64,000 bases of DNA from Lentinus brumalis (Eukaryota; Basidiomycota; Agaricomycetes; Polyporales; Polyporaceae): positions 682,001 to 746,000 of the forward strand of contig MARA01000014.1 of assembly GCA_001792895.1 (NCBI GenBank), in the 5' to 3' direction. Numbering within the stretch: the first letter of the stretch is position 1; the number at the start of each line of letters is the position of its first letter. The notes beneath the pieces were generated by a model. That model worked only from the letters and a program-made list of their open reading frames with translations. It did no database searches and had not been told where the DNA came from. The position numbers and the translations under genes are program-made. This document shows, one piece after another, positions 38,637 through 54,256 of the stretch.

Positions 38637-40661
38637 ACATGGCACCAGCCTCGAACTAGCAATGTCTCAAGGAGACCGCGTTGTTTCGTACTACGTCTCG
38701 GCGCGAAGCACATGGGCAACAAGTGCCCTCGAGGATGATGAAGAAATGGACTATACGGTACACAGCCCTGTCTCCTTTCGATGCTAGTTTATTCCCTCGA
38801 TCCTTTTCACTTCCCATCACTAGCCCTACCCTCGATGTCGCGAGCTCTCGCTCGTCGTTACCCCTCCTCGGCACTCCTCCCCTGGTATCGTTGTCTCTCT
38901 CCCCCTCCTGAATCCCATCGTCGTCGCTCTCCATCTCAGTCAGCCATCCCCTCCGTCGCCGAGTCCGACTCCCGTCGTCTAGTACTATTGCGTTCGTCCA
39001 CTGTTGTCGTTTGTTTCGTTTGCTGCATTTTCTATGTCACTCTCGCTCGTCTGCTATAATCGCCATAACCGTCACGCTCGTCGTCGCATGCTCGTACGTG
39101 TCCCGCTTTCAGTCTACAGCCTCCAGAACGCTCACAACGCCACACTACCACCCTCGCCATCCGCACAGTCCAGTCTATCGTCTGCTCATCTGCTTGCTTT
39201 TCCTGCGACACAGTTCGCCTATACATATCTGAAGGCTGCCCTTAATACCGCGCTTTGTATGACTTGCTTTTTCACTTCACCGGTCTCGAGAACCATGTTG
39301 TGTAGATATCTCTGCAGCTCGTGTGACGTGGGGGAAAAGACTTACAGATGCACAATCCTACGGCCCAGCCAGTCCAAATAAGCAGGCTGAGGTACTGTAT
39401 TCGGACAAGAGCGAACCGGACCGCCCCTGATCCGCACGCGCGATCGCGGGAGGTCCGCATTTTGTCCGCAACCGACGGTGAACTGTGTTGCACTACAACA
39501 CCCGCGTCGAGTTCAGCTTGCAGCTCTTCAGTACTGTGTGATCTTCGAGGATATAGTTCTCCAGATTTGCTATCGCACTGCGTCGGGGCCCCACTCATAC
39601 TTATGCGGCCGCTCGCTATGACCTCGGTGAGTTTGAACTATCGAGCTTGTCAATGAATCGCCGTGCTCACGTATCTGCGTTATCGACCATGTTGTGCGAT
39701 AAGCCCGGTGACTTCTCAAAATTCTCTCGACCACCCGGACGGTCTCACCTGCGCAATCGGGCATGTCGGCAGACACGAGGAGACAGCGTGCTCTCCGAGT
39801 CGCACATCGCATTGCTGCTCGGATGGTGCACTGAATGTCAACAGGACCGTGACTCGACAGACGCAAGGTTCTAGTTCTGGGCAATCCCGCACTTTCCCTG
39901 CTCCTTCAAGCAACATTGATGCACGACGACGACATGCCACATGGTCCCGGTATCAGTTGATCACTTCCAGTAAGCTTATGACCTTACTTCCCCGTTCTCG
40001 AGGCACGAGCTGAGCACCTCAATCACAGCGCAGCGCCGAAGTCCACCATGCGATTCACCCGACTAGGTGTGTCTGGCCCTGGTACTAGTACCTCCTGCCC
40101 GCCGCTACGGACCAGGTTGGGCTTGTCGGGCGCTCGGGAGCGGGACAAAGTGGCCAGTAACCAAGCCAACGCACACTACAGTGACCGCACTGCAGCATGG
40201 ACACTCAGCGGCAAAGCTGAATAGTTCTCGATGTGTCTGTCAGCGGCGACGCAGCAAGCATGGTGCACATACACTAACCCCGGGCAAATTGTCTGATAGG
40301 CATATCGGGCTCATGGCCTGCCTCTGCAGCCGACCATACCGCCATCTGGGACCACAGGTCATGATACCAACGCGCGCCTTTGCCCGCGAGGGCGCGCATT
40401 GGACGGGTTCCGGAGAAGCGTATGGCATCTGGAAACTCACAGCGACCATATGGAACGCATCTGCTGCATCGCGATTCTGCAGGTGCATCATATCGTCCCA
40501 GGCCCTCTTGGGTCCTGAGACTGTCTGCTACATGCTCCCCGGGCAGCGTCCTAGAGGACTACAAAAGGTCCGCGTACCTTGAGGAAGAACCCCAACCGCC
40601 CGCCACAGAGAGGCCTTCCCCCTCCCCAGCACCGACACTCCACATACCCTCCTCGGATATC
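38637..40661. other. Intergenic region between the array and the chitinase gene
   Basis: Unique sequence to the right of the array. Short frames exist on both strands without recognisable domains. The region 38,790-39,230 is CT-rich. The last few hundred bases should include the chitinase promoter; ACTACAAAAGG near 40,557-40,567 is a weak TATA-like stretch. I see no gene I can support. Confidence 0.5.
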
Positions 40662-42975
<2,314 letters not shown>

Positions 42976-43222
42976 GAGTAGAGAAATCACCACGGCTGAT
43001 ATTGTGGAAGAACGACTTCGATCTCGACGTTGTCCTGCACATGTATATATAATGATAGTGCTTGCATCACTTTTCATTGTCAAATCAACTATCCCAAGGA
43101 TTGTATCGACGACGGTTGCCAAAGGGCGTGCGCATAGGACAATCTCGTGATACATATGTAGTTCTATCGCAGGCCAGACATGACTCGAAATGCTCCGAAA
43201 AAAATACAAAACAAGCACCTTA

Positions 43223-43307
43223 CCTCTCTGGCGGGGAGTCGAACCCCGCTTTCGCGCGGTCAAGGTGTATGACAGGCGCGTGTACTAACCGATATACTAC
43301 CAGAGAG
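43223..43307 (-). tRNA. trnD-GUC: tRNA-Asp (GTC) with an 11-base intron
   Basis: On the minus strand the acceptor stem CTCTCTG (43301-43307) pairs with CAGAGAG (43224-43230), and the discriminator is G, as expected for tRNA-Asp. The anticodon stem CGCGC/GCGCG encloses CTGTCA with anticodon GTC. The bases TACACCTTGAC after position 37 fit the standard tRNA intron site. The T-arm GCGGGG-TTCGACT-CCCCGC is perfect. It lies between the chitinase and RBM18-like genes. Confidence 0.9.
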
Positions 43308-43398
43308 TTACATTCGTTTGCCGCAGCGACATATATGTATCCCGCCAAAATCTTGCACAACACAATTTCTCACTGTACAGTATACGCAAGTAAACCCG

Positions 43399-44648
43399 TC
43401 AATTCTTCTTTACTATCCGAATGCCAGGGAGAGCAGACTTCTTGACAAGTGGACGAGCAGGAGCAGAGGCGGAGGAGACTAGAGGAAGTCCTTTCTCCAC
43501 CTTGGTAGGGGGATGCGTAGTAGATGGAATGATGGGCAATGACGGCAAAGGTGCAGCGCGACTTCGTTCCCTTGCACCGCCGGAAGGTGCGTGTGTGGGT
43601 GTATGTCGTGGGCTGGAGGTGGCAGCCGCCGCAGCTGCGGCTGCGACAGGTTTCGGCGGAAGAGACGGATGCCCTGGCAGACCTCCGACCGCCGACACAG
43701 TCGAAGCGCCCTCTAGCTGTCTTAGCTTCGCCTCCATTCGTGCGATCTTGGCGTCAGTCCTGTCGCAAATGGATGTGGGGTCAGTTTCCGTCCAACGGCG
43801 ATAAAATGATTAGTACACGTCGGAAGGATGAGGCACTCACGCGTTGATGGACCGTCCTGTTCCTGCGCTCTTCAGCAAACTGAGCGTTGTGGGCTTCCCT
43901 ACTTCGCTCATTGCCCTACGATTCTTCGATCCTGCGCCCAAAACGCCTGACGCAGAGTCAAGCGGGGCTTGATTCGCGTAGGTGACGACGAGTTTGCGCC
44001 CGCGTAAGAGCTTGTCATGAGCACGCGTGAGGGCCCTCTCTGCATCCTAAAGAAACAGCAGAAAGCGGTTGTTTGAGTGCAAGTTCAACTTTACCAAACC
44101 GCCGCCGGCCCCGGGTTCGACTGAGCATGGGTACAAGATACGCCATGCCGTCGTGTGTGTATGCGGTGCATGCAATGAGATCCCCGGGGTCAGCGCGCGT
44201 CTGTGAACAGTGGAGGAAGGACGTACGTCTTTACACCCATACTCCACGAATGCATAGCCCCTCGGCTTCCCTTTCAGCGGTCCAGCCTTGTGGAACAGGA
44301 AGTCAAGCTTGTTGATCTTCCCGAACTTGGAGAACACTTGCAGGAGAGTGTATCTGACCAAAGACGTCATAGTCAGAACATGCACGACCACAAGTCCGCC
44401 AGAGGGTCCTTGCACACGCACTCATCTACACTCGGATGTAAATTTCCAACGTATAAGCGATCCTTGAGGAGGGTTCGCGTCTGTGCCGCTGTCGACGAAG
44501 ACGCTACTGGCGCTGCCGCCGCTACGGGTTCGGAGAGTGTGGGGTACGACAAGTGTTCGCTGAGGGTCTCCGACGTCGAGGCTATGTTCGGCGTAGCCTG
44601 CTCCGATGTAGGCGTATGCGGCGAGCGTTCAAGAGGACTTGTAGCCAT
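43399..44648 (-). CDS. rbm18: RBM18-like RNA-binding protein (single RRM)
   Basis: Probable nuclear RNA-binding protein; the role of RBM18 is not well defined. Exons on the minus strand: 44648-44422, 44353-44227, 44046-43841 and 43759-43399, in phase, giving 306 residues. After a Ser/Thr/Pro-rich N-terminus (1-60) the RRM has RNP2 LYVGNL (about 64-70) and RNP1 KPRGYAFVEY (105-114), preceded by FGKINKLDFLFHKAGPL, which closely follows the RBM18 pattern, then GRKLVVTYAN. A short helix DAKIARMEAKLRQLE, also seen in RBM18, precedes a long Ala/Pro/Ser-rich tail absent from animal RBM18. The start at 44648 (MATSPLERS) is the best Met after the upstream frame loses conviction; an earlier Met at 44783 is possible. 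Confidence 0.82.
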
Positions 44649-46549
44649 GAGGTGCGCGTACGGCAAGAGGGATGGCGATGAGAACGTCGGCGGCGGAAGA
44701 GAGGAGAGCTGGCGTCTGTCCAGGTCTGTCCCCGCTTTCCGCCAGATTGGCGCTGGCTCCGAGGTTGGTAGGCGCCGCTGCATTCGGAGGTTCCTTGACC
44801 GACAACCTTCATGTGCGCGCAGCCAAACCCGCCGTTCAATCTGCCCCGAATAGAGATGGTGATGCGGTTTCTAGGCTGTTCAGCCGACAAGAATCCATGC
44901 TACCTACCTGCCTTGAGGACAGTACGGTGCGGAAAGTCAGCAATACGACCATGTTTTGGGGTTGTCGCGGCTAATTTGGACATTCAGAACATCTGCGATG
45001 GCAGATGACTGAACCAGCCATCTAGATGCAATGCAGATCTGCGGACGCTGCTCGAAAGACATAACGGTGTCATCCAGACGCTCTATGCATCCGAACTTCC
45101 GATACGCAGTGCATAGATGCAGTATCGTCGGAAGGATCAAGCCAGAGTCCTCTGATATGTGGTCGATACTGAGGTGGACCAGCAGCCTTGAGGCACGTTT
45201 GCACCCGCATGCATCACTTCGACCCCAGCACAGAAGACAGACAGCGGTGGTGCCTGCTCATGCTAGCCGTACGTGGCCAGTTGTGCGTTCCAAATCTGAC
45301 TCGACCGCTACAGAGACGGCCACGGGCCCACCACACGATGCTTCGCAGAACACTAAACCACCACCTGGATCAGTGCCCCCACGCCGCCGCTCGCCCGGAG
45401 GCCGAAGGTTACTCAGATTGGCATGATGATACAATGCGGCTGTGACGCGGTTCATTCTCCGCTCTTCTTTCAATGCATGTCGACTCTTCCGGCGGCCATT
45501 TGTTCTCGACGCTAAGCCACAGGAACATGGCGCTGGCAGCAATGGGTAGCGAGTTGCGCACGGTGCGTCTCGATACCGTTAATGCATTACTACGCTGCCG
45601 TAACTTCGAGATGTATTCCTTTGATTACAGTGTGCAATCGTGTGATTTCGCGATACAAACTTACCGTATGTCGCAAAGCCTTGCGACATATCGGGACCAT
45701 CGTTTTCCTTGGGTCGGAAGCCGCGTCGAACGTACCGGTCTCCCCCTGAGAGGCTTGGGAGCGTGCACGGTAGGTTCTCGGGCATGCGCAGGCATGCGCC
45801 CCTTTCCCAAGACACCGCTAGTCGATCATCGGACTCCGTCTCGCGTCGACGGCGATTAGGCCTACAGGGAGAAGATGAATGATTCCCGGGCACACGGTCA
45901 TGTCATGGGCCATGTGCCTTGGGACCTAATGAGACCTCAGGATCACCCACGAGGCGCTCGGAATGCGCACAAGGCCGTCCTGGGGCAAAGAAGGGGCGAT
46001 GCGCACGCTCTGCACCGGAAGCGACGTATCCGGCACTCCCAGAATTGTGGGTCCATGGGAGCGAGCGTCGCCGTGCATTGACGAAATGACTTGCGCACAT
46101 CTCACTTGCGGCCGCTCGTGACGGGCTTCGTGTTGGGAGGAGCTCCGGAATGAACAGGGCGAGTACTTTGTGGGCGCAATCGTCCGACCTTGGTCGGGAG
46201 AATAAGAGAAGCACGAACCGCAGAGCCAATGAATCAACGCAGATACAAGTACAGAGATGCGACAAGACTTTGTACAGGAACAGATGATCGGGGCTGGGGT
46301 ATGTGTATGGGATTAGCGATGATAGGAGCGATGTGCAGAGGAAAGATGCGTGAGACATCCAAGTTAACTTAGAGGAGCGTCCAGGTGTGATCAGAGCCGC
46401 ACCACAGACTAACACAATAACATTATTAAGACAGACCGAAAGAAACCAAACCAGAGCAGAGACGATGCAGCTGAGCGAGAGCATGCAGCCGAACCAGAGC
46501 GAACACGAGCGCAGGAGCCTCAGTGACACGACCCTAGCCAGACAGCGAG
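44649..46549. other. Intergenic region with no recognised gene
   Basis: Holds the RBM18-like promoter at its left end and the 3' untranslated region of the zinc-finger gene at its right end. The frames at 45,031-45,860 (plus) and 45,903-46,529 (minus) have no domain similarity, and the latter directly follows the zinc-finger stop codon. Confidence 0.5.
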
Positions 46550-48857
46550 CTATTGCTCGCCAGCCTCAGCCTCAGCAGCCTCCACAGCCTCCTCGACTTC
46601 GCGTTCTTCATCCATGGCAGCATCAGCAACGGCCTCGGCTTCCGATTGTTCATCCATGGATGCATCAGCAGCTTCCCCCTCCTCATCCTCCTCGCCGCGC
46701 GCGAGGCGCTCGAGCTTCGCCTTGACTCGTTGCCTGCAGTTTTCCGAGCCTCTGTGTCGGAGCGCCGCATCGTGCCGCGACGCGACGAAGTCGCAGAGCG
46801 GGCACTTGGAATGGCCCCTCTTCTTGGGATTTCCCGGGCACGAGCATTCCGCATGGCGCATCATGTCGCTGTTCCGCGAGAAGTCCTTCCCGCAGACGTC
46901 AAAGTACATGCAGAGCGACCGCGGCTCCTTCTCCTTCTTGGCACCCTTGCGCCACCGTGTCGACGAGCCCTTCCGAGACCCCACGCCCATCGCAGCGTTG
47001 ATCTTCTGGCTGCGGGCCTTTCGGCACGTCCGCGAAGAGTCGTCGAGGGGGGAGACGATGGGACGCGACGAGCTGCGAGTGCGCTTGTAGGGGCGGAAGT
47101 CGTCCTCGTCGTCGTCCGATGAACGGTCCGCCTCGTAATCGCTCTCGCTGCCGCAGTCAGACTCGCGGTCCTCGTAGGTGTGCTCATGATCGCTCTCCTC
47201 ATCAGACTCGAGCGAGTCAGACACATGGAGGAAAGGCCGGGTCGAGACTGCGGTGTTGGGGGCGACTTCTGGTGCGGGGGAGGAGCTTGCAGAGATAGAC
47301 CGGCGAGATGACTTCACGACACGGCCAGGGAGAGGGCAGACACCGCGCCTCGGTGCAGGAGGAGGAACGGGGGCAACCTTAGCCTTCTTAGGTGCTGCGA
47401 GAGCCTTTTTTGGGCGCGAGGCAGAGGCCTTCGATGCCTTCGGGCTGGTGACAGGAGGAGAACGGCGCGAACGAGACTTCCCCGCGGCCTGGGTACTAGC
47501 CTTAGAAGGAGACTTGGGCGCCGCAGGGGCGGCCTTCGCCGGTGGGGGTGAAGGACGTTTCCGTTTGGGGCTATTGGCCACGGATATCGGAGCGTGCCTG
47601 TCACGCGGAGACGGCGGCAGCACAGGACTGATCATGGGCTGCGATTCAGAGAGCTGGGGGCCGTTGAGGAAGTGCGAAGCGGTTTCCTCGTCAAAGTTCT
47701 CCTCAAGAGGAGTCTCGAGGATCACCGGGAGAGAGGGGCTCTCCATCAAGGGGGTAGACTCCCAGGAGTTGGGGGAGGAGAGGACGGATGGGGCGATCGT
47801 CATCGGAGTGGACAGTGTGCCATCGGACATGCTGCTAGTGGATGCGGACGGGCTGGAGAAGGTGAAGGACATGGCAGGAGAGAACATCGACGCCGAGCTG
47901 AGGGGCGTATTGTCAATACAAAGGCGAGAGATGCTCGATGACATGTAGGTGGAAGGCTGCGAAGTAAGACGTCAACACGTGCATGCTGTGACCGGCGAAG
48001 AGGACGCTCACCGAATCGCCAAGCATCGGAGATTGCATGCCAGACGTTGACCGGGAGCTCACATAGGGGGCGCGGAAGGACGACGAGAACAAGCCGTCGA
48101 TAGAGTTTACACTTTCGAGCGTTCCCAGGGGAGGCAACGTGTTACGTGCTCCCGGAAAGAAGGTCGAGAAGTCCTGGGGCTTATCGCCCACACTCGTCGA
48201 CGACTCGTAGTTGTGAATGAACTGATCGAAGCAGTCCATGCCCATGGAAGACTCCACGAGACTGTCGCCCAAGAAGGGAGCGGGGTCCACGGCACGCGCC
48301 GGGTCGTACTTGGCGATGAGGGCATGGAGGTCCTTGTATACAGCCAGCAACGAGGTAAGTGCCTCGTGCAGGCTGTTGTTGGACCACGAGACGAGAGTAG
48401 CATCCTCGCGCTGGGATGATCAACAGTCAGTACCAGGGCAGCACAGCAGGAAGAAGTGTGGGCGTACGAGCGTAGCGGCCTTATGGTTCTTAACGAGACC
48501 GATGATGTCGGTGAGCCCATCTGCAACGTACAGACGTGTATGGGGATCGCGCTGGACTGGACGGCCCTGCTGTGGCTGACTGTCGACGACGCAGAGACAT
48601 CAGCCGTGTTAGATGGCACAGGTGGCGACGCGGACGTACACGGAGGAGATTATAGAGGGGACTAGAGGCGTGTGCAGCTTGATGACCACGTTGGGCATAA
48701 GGGCGGCGACATGTGACGTAAAGACGCTGCTCTTCCCACCACGATGGTACTCGAGGAAGGCTTGGGCATCGGTGCGGACGAAGACGGAGTGGTCGCCGTC
48801 GCTGAGACGCGACAGCTGGTCGAAGAGGTGGGGGGTGGGGCAAGAGAAGGCATCCAT
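46550..48857 (-). CDS. C2H2-like zinc-finger protein, probable transcription factor
   Basis: Four exons (48857-48640, 48579-48468, 48410-48012 and 47956-46550) join in phase to 711 residues. The N-terminus has helical segments (LYVADGLTDIIGLVKNHK, LHEALTSLLAVYKDL) that look like a basidiomycete-specific domain. The middle is Ser/Pro-rich with basic, nuclear-localisation-like stretches (SPKRKRPS, KSRSRRSPP) and an acidic patch (SSDDDEDDFRPYKR). Two Cys/His clusters lie near residues 590-655: CMYFDVCGKDFSRNSDMMRH and CPLCDFVASRHDAALRH, each of C2H2 type with His followed by Cys. The C-terminus is Glu-rich. DNA binding and transcription control are inferred from the fingers; I do not recognise a named orthologue. 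Confidence 0.8.
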
Positions 48858-49233
48858 GTTGGACGGCGGGGGCGAACTGTGGCGTGGTGAGGGGGACTGG
48901 AAATTGAGGACGCGTTTAAATCATCTTCTCTGTAGGTCCACGACCGCCCAGCAGACGCCGAAAGCCTTGAGGTGTGCATGCTCTGAATATCTCCTCAGAT
49001 CTTTCCAGGACCTGCAGTGCATGTCATCGGCCCGACAAGTAAGAAGGCAGATGCGATCGGCGAGCTGGAGCGCCAGCAGTGACTGCGACAAAAAGGGCAG
49101 GCCTGAAAAATACAATAGCGCTTGAGCCCTAAGGCAACAAGATAGGCTGATAGTAGAGATGTCGGAGTTAAATCAGTTTCTCCAGATCTGACCAGCAGTA
49201 CCACGAACCTGTATCTTTTCGGCGACATGCGCG

Positions 49234-49262
49234 ATTGTTGGCCAGCCATGCTGGCCAACAAT
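49234..49262. repeat. 13-bp perfect palindrome
   Basis: ATTGTTGGCCAGC and GCTGGCCAACAAT flank CAT. It could be a dimeric protein-binding site or a hairpin; no coding context explains it. Confidence 0.7.
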
Positions 49263-50368
49263 CTGGTCGTTTGTACCGAAAACGCCTGGTAGTGTGTACG
49301 AGCCGTGCTTCGACATACGGGCTCGCTGGCTGCCACCTCCCGTAGTTTCGTCCGGTTCTGACCGCGGGAACTTGGAAGAAGACGGATTCACGGAAGCGCG
49401 AAGATCAGAACGACCAAAGAGAGGCATGCGTGAGGTCAACCTCAAAGCGAGGTCGAGAACGCACCCCGTCTGAGGTATACGGCAGAGGAACACGAAGAAC
49501 AAGGTCGTGCTGCGAGAAATCGTGAGAGCAACGCGGGAGGGATCCAGATCAAGGGTCACGGGCGCTCTCACGCGTTTCTCTCATCGGCGCTCGTGTGGAT
49601 TCTTCGCATTCTGATCATTACAGATGGTTATCCGGTGTCGGGAGAATACCCAGGAAGTCCATGTGAGGTCGCACGTCGACGGGGAGAGCGTGAAATAGCC
49701 GCTGGGTCCGCAAGGAGCAGCGAGAGATATCGCGTCCACGTCTGGCATGGATTGTCTCGGTGCCACCGCCGCATCATCAGAGCTATTCAGCATTGTATAT
49801 CAATGCGTACCCAGGACGTGTCTACCGAGCGGCCACGGGCGGGCCTTTCGCAATCCTGGAATCTGGTTGTCATTCGCTACGCGGCTGTTGTTCAGAGTAG
49901 ATGCCAGACTAACCAGGAAGAGAGCGGGCGGTGGCGCACATTGCCATAATCTGCAGGCCGCTTGTGCCTCGTCGGATGAAAATAAGTACAATAACGGCAG
50001 AGGAGGAGAGGCGAAGGACAGCGACTCGCGCGTGATCCTGCTGTTTGGTTGATCTCCCACGGCTCTGTTTGCGGACCCACAGAAGCACACACATCACAGT
50101 TCCCTCATTAGGCAATTTTCAAGTAGAGCCCGGAGTGCGTCTAATGCATCCCCGCCGGGCCCGCCTCGCAACTCGCCTCACTGATACTCACCGCCAGCCT
50201 CGAGCCTGCAGCGAGCACACTCTCCGACACTGCCCGCTTGGGCTCCATACTCTGTACACCGCCTCTGACGGTTCCTAGACCCCAGAATGTCCTCTTGCTC
50301 ACCGGTGTCTGTCACAGAACGCCGCTGCCCATCATCCCGCAGGCGGTGCAGAGGGTTCTCCGTTCCTC

Positions 50369-50677
50369 ATGAACACCGATGGCGGTCTCTACCCTCCGAC
50401 GGACGTTTCCATATTCGCACCCCGCCCTCGCTTCGTCGACATCTGGGCCTCGCATCTGTTCGGTATGGAGTCGGTAGCTGGCAGGCAGTGACTCCGTATG
50501 TACAACCTGTGTGCAGTGTCTCGCATCGCAGCGCCCGAGTCTATCACCGCGCTGCCTGTGCTGGTGTTCATTTTCTCGACCCCCGAGCTCCAGATCCGTG
50601 GCGCATCTCTTCGCACGACCTCACCCGCAATCATTCGATTTGGACCTGGCCAATTTGAACGGAGCCCCGCCGTCTGA
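50369..50677 (+). CDS. Weak candidate for a small two-exon orphan gene
   Basis: Exons 50369-50462 and 50517-50677 join across a 54-base GT-AG intron to an 84-codon frame beginning MNTDGGLYPPTD, with a hydrophobic ALPVLVFIF stretch. No family is recognised. The only support is a well-formed intron and less biased composition than neighbouring frames, so chance is a real possibility. Confidence 0.2.
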
Positions 50678-53600
50678 CTTCATCTTGGCGCCATTTCGCT
50701 CTGGTCGGCGCACGTCTAGGCAACGCCGGCGTAGGTGTGTGTGGGCTCCTTGAACAGCACAGGTGCGTGCTCCATCTTACAAGCTGTCTTATTGTCCGTT
50801 GCTAAGCCCAAGATGTTTCGCTCATGTTCGAAGTTTGTTCTAGTGGCTTAGTCCCTCCGTGTTTGGTCAGCGTCGCCGATGAAGGACCCTGGACCACGAG
50901 TTTCGGTCTGTCATTTAGGTATATACTATCAAGGAAGTATCTTTTAGATACTGTTGTCGGATTTTCCCTTGTTCCGATACTCGCTGGGGAATGCGCAATC
51001 GGCCAACCAGCGTGCGCCCGACTACTTCTCACCTCTCTAATCTCGCAGATAGCCGTTTGAGACTACTTACGACAAGCTCAGAGGCCCTCGGCAACCAATC
51101 CGATTGTGCCCCTCGAAGACTGCCCATGTGCCCCTCGCACGTTGCATTAAGATTGGTCCCTAGCATATCTGGCAGGTCCGGCCCACTGAGGGTTGAACTT
51201 ACCTTCCGCCCGAAGGCAATCAGCGTGCTACTAATAGTATGCTTGACGCATGACGCACAGTGCCGTTCATGCCTTTCCCCGTCGATAGTACATCCTATAG
51301 CATCTCCTCTCACACCCACTTGGTCTCAAACGTTGCTGTGCCTTCTAGTGGAACTTGCAGGGTCATCCCTGCCCACGGTGGTGCGTTCCTCGATACAGGA
51401 CAAGGTCACTGCCTCGAACATGGGCGGCACCCCACTGCACGGTCGACAGGTCGTCAGACTCTTCGAAAGGGCTGATCCTACGGCATACGCTCGGATGTAG
51501 CGCATGTGTCAGTGTGTCGTAAACCCCACACCGCTGATCATGTTGTAACAGATGCCATGAGTCTCTCGTCCGTCCGGCCGCCCGCCCGACCTTTGCGCCT
51601 GGCGTCCGAGTCCTGACTTGGCCCAGGGTGCGTGGCTACCGACCGCCAGTGACCGGTGCAGTGGCTGGTTGGCGATCTCGCCTGGGGTATGTCGAGCCCA
51701 CCGCGCGGACGCCCATAACCTTAGTCCATCATCATCACGATTACTGGCGCCCCGAACTCCGCGCCGAACGACCTCCCCGCCCACCCCAGCAACATTACTT
51801 GCGGGTTAGCGGTGAGAATGCGACTGTGACGCGGAATGCACTTGCGAGATGGGTTCACAGCGTGAGGATGACGGATGTCGATAGAGCCTGAGATGCAGGG
51901 CTCTGAGCGAGTGGTACGTACCATATCCCCGCGGTCTCTCCATACGTCGTCGCGCGCAGCAGATGGGCCCACCGCGCGCCGCGACGGTGGTGACGCGCGT
52001 GATACGATCTAATGTTCGGCATTCTCGGTGGTGCCCGAGAGTGAGTTCTCGTCTTCTATGCGTCGGCTTCAAGTCGAACTCTCAGCAATTGACTGGCGGG
52101 CGGGACCAGCCAGCGTAACATTGGTGGCCATCGCCTTCTGTCCGTCTTCATGGAGCAGACCAGCACCAGGACGGCCGCAGATGGTATCATTGACTATACG
52201 GGAATGAAGGTAGCTCACTGGACTCAATAGACCGGCTCGGAGTTGGCAGCCACATAGAATGACAGACTCGGCGGTGTGTAAGTCAGCGTAGAGTTGCGGT
52301 GCGCTATATGGCGTACAGAGTATTGTCAGTCTCTCAGCCAGAGCTGAACAGTCAAAACACGTCGCGTCTGTATTGAGACATGCACGACTTGAGGCCTTGA
52401 GGCCCCGCCTGGTTCGCCGCTGACTTACCTATGTGAGCTTGCCAGGAACGGGCAGTTACCGAGTTCAGTTCCCTCGTGCGCCATGCGGTCGGTCGCATGC
52501 AGTTACCCCTAGTAGCTTATGCAGAAGCTTCCTTGCGCTCATGTCCCTGTGGAGATGTCAGCGCCCATTGTGAGATCGCTGAAGTTATTTCCATATACAT
52601 GCAGGCAGTTCAAGTTTGACTGCAAGCACATCCACGGGCTACACTTGCCCCAATTGCAGGGGTCCTCAAGGCATCCGCGTTGGTGGCTTCGGGATGGTCC
52701 GTCTGTCGTGAGAGCACCCGCCGGCCTATTGTCGTCTGTATATGTCCCAGCCACCAATGCGCTCACAATGTACCAGTCGCAAACAGGCAGGGAACAAGGG
52801 ACGGGACTCCCGGTCAACTCCCGGTCTGTGGAAAACAACACAATTATGGTGTACGTATAGGGATATCAAGTCGTCATCAGATAAGCCAGCAGCGCGAGAC
52901 AACACTTGTCGGCGTGTTCTCGAGTGTGCGCATGATACGTGCGGAGAAGCTCGCTAAAGGGGTTTGGATTCTGGAAGTTGCGTCCGACCGCGGACAGCGA
53001 GCAGATCATAGGCGGAAGGGGTCACCTCGTGATAGGGCAATGCTGCTCGGACTCCCGGTTGCCGCGGTGAATGCACGACTTGGCGTTCACTGGGTCACAT
53101 CGAGACGACTTCGTGATGTACACCATTGACCGCGGACTATCTGTGCGTGACTCAGTGAGGGTGCGGACCGATTAGGGTGGACATCGCTGCGGGCGGCCTC
53201 GAAACCTCTCCATTGGCGTATAATCTTCGCGACTGGTGTAGCAGGAGAAGATTGTCAGAACCACCAACGTGCAAGGACTAGGGCGGGGATACGCGGCTTA
53301 CGATATCGGGCAGGCACAAACCTAGCAGTAGCGGACAGACACACCTACTAATGGAACCGCAAGCCTACCTGACCCTCCGCCGATGTATGGACAGTACCGC
53401 GACTTTTTTTCACCGTCGGTGAACCGTCTCCTGATCTGAGCCATCTACGATGCAGAACTCGCAGCAGGTTAAAACGACCGCTGGAATCATGCCGCCCGCC
53501 ACGCGCCGAACAAAGGAAGGATGAGAGAAGAAGACGCACCAGGACATCCTGACGTTCCCACCCACACGCCGCACCGCAATGTCCCAGGCCCTCTTGCCAT

Positions 53601-54256
53601 TCGCGTCGAAACCCTTTGTACGCGAAGCAGCAGTTCAAACCACAATTCATCTCAGCCGCGATCTCCCTCACCACGCGTTCTCCTGGATGAGTGTTCTCCC
53701 TTTCGGAGCCCGGAACGCAGCAGTATTGCGTGAGGCGCTCTTTCGTGCTACATATGTACAATGAGTTCGCGTTCAGTATGAAGAGGAGGGTGTGCTCTTT
53801 GGCTTACCTCCGATGCGGACATCCGGCTGTGCACGGAAGAAGCAAGTACTGCAGGTCAAAGACGGCAGCTTCGTGCACCGGGTTACGTTACGTGGCCCGG
53901 TGCTTTCTGTCGCAGTGTGGTCGGCCAGTTATGTAACTCTTACGCCTCTTAGAGAGTAAGATCTCAAAGTGTGGCTATCCGAGCTGTGCGAGCCTCCTTG
54001 CGAGATAGTGGCTGTCCGTTGCAGAGCATATGTGGAAGTGGTGGTAGTCTGTGGTAGTGGACCGAGAACGAGGAGGCGTCCGAGGCAGCGATGGAGGAGC
54101 GCATGGGCGCCAAATCGCGCCAAGGTCTCTTCGACTTCACCGTCACCCTTCTCCGTCTCCAGGCTCAAGCTGCTCTATGTGCTGAGACTTGCTTGTATAT
54201 ATTCAGTATTGCTATCGACTGACAGGACACATGTGCACAGCAGTCACGCCTACGGT

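Larger units (their letters stand above)
48858..54256. other. Gene-poor 5.4-kb region
   Basis: The left end should be the promoter of the zinc-finger gene. Otherwise I see only short frames without family-like sequence, a perfect palindrome (49234-49262) and a weak two-exon frame (50369-50677). No transposon domains, tandem arrays or terminal repeats are visible. Confidence 0.5.

Noticed and set aside
46553..47948. Plus-strand frames of up to 231 codons opposite the zinc-finger gene
   Set aside because: They lie antisense to a long continuous exon whose minus-strand frame has zinc fingers and in-phase introns; the plus frames have no recognisable features.
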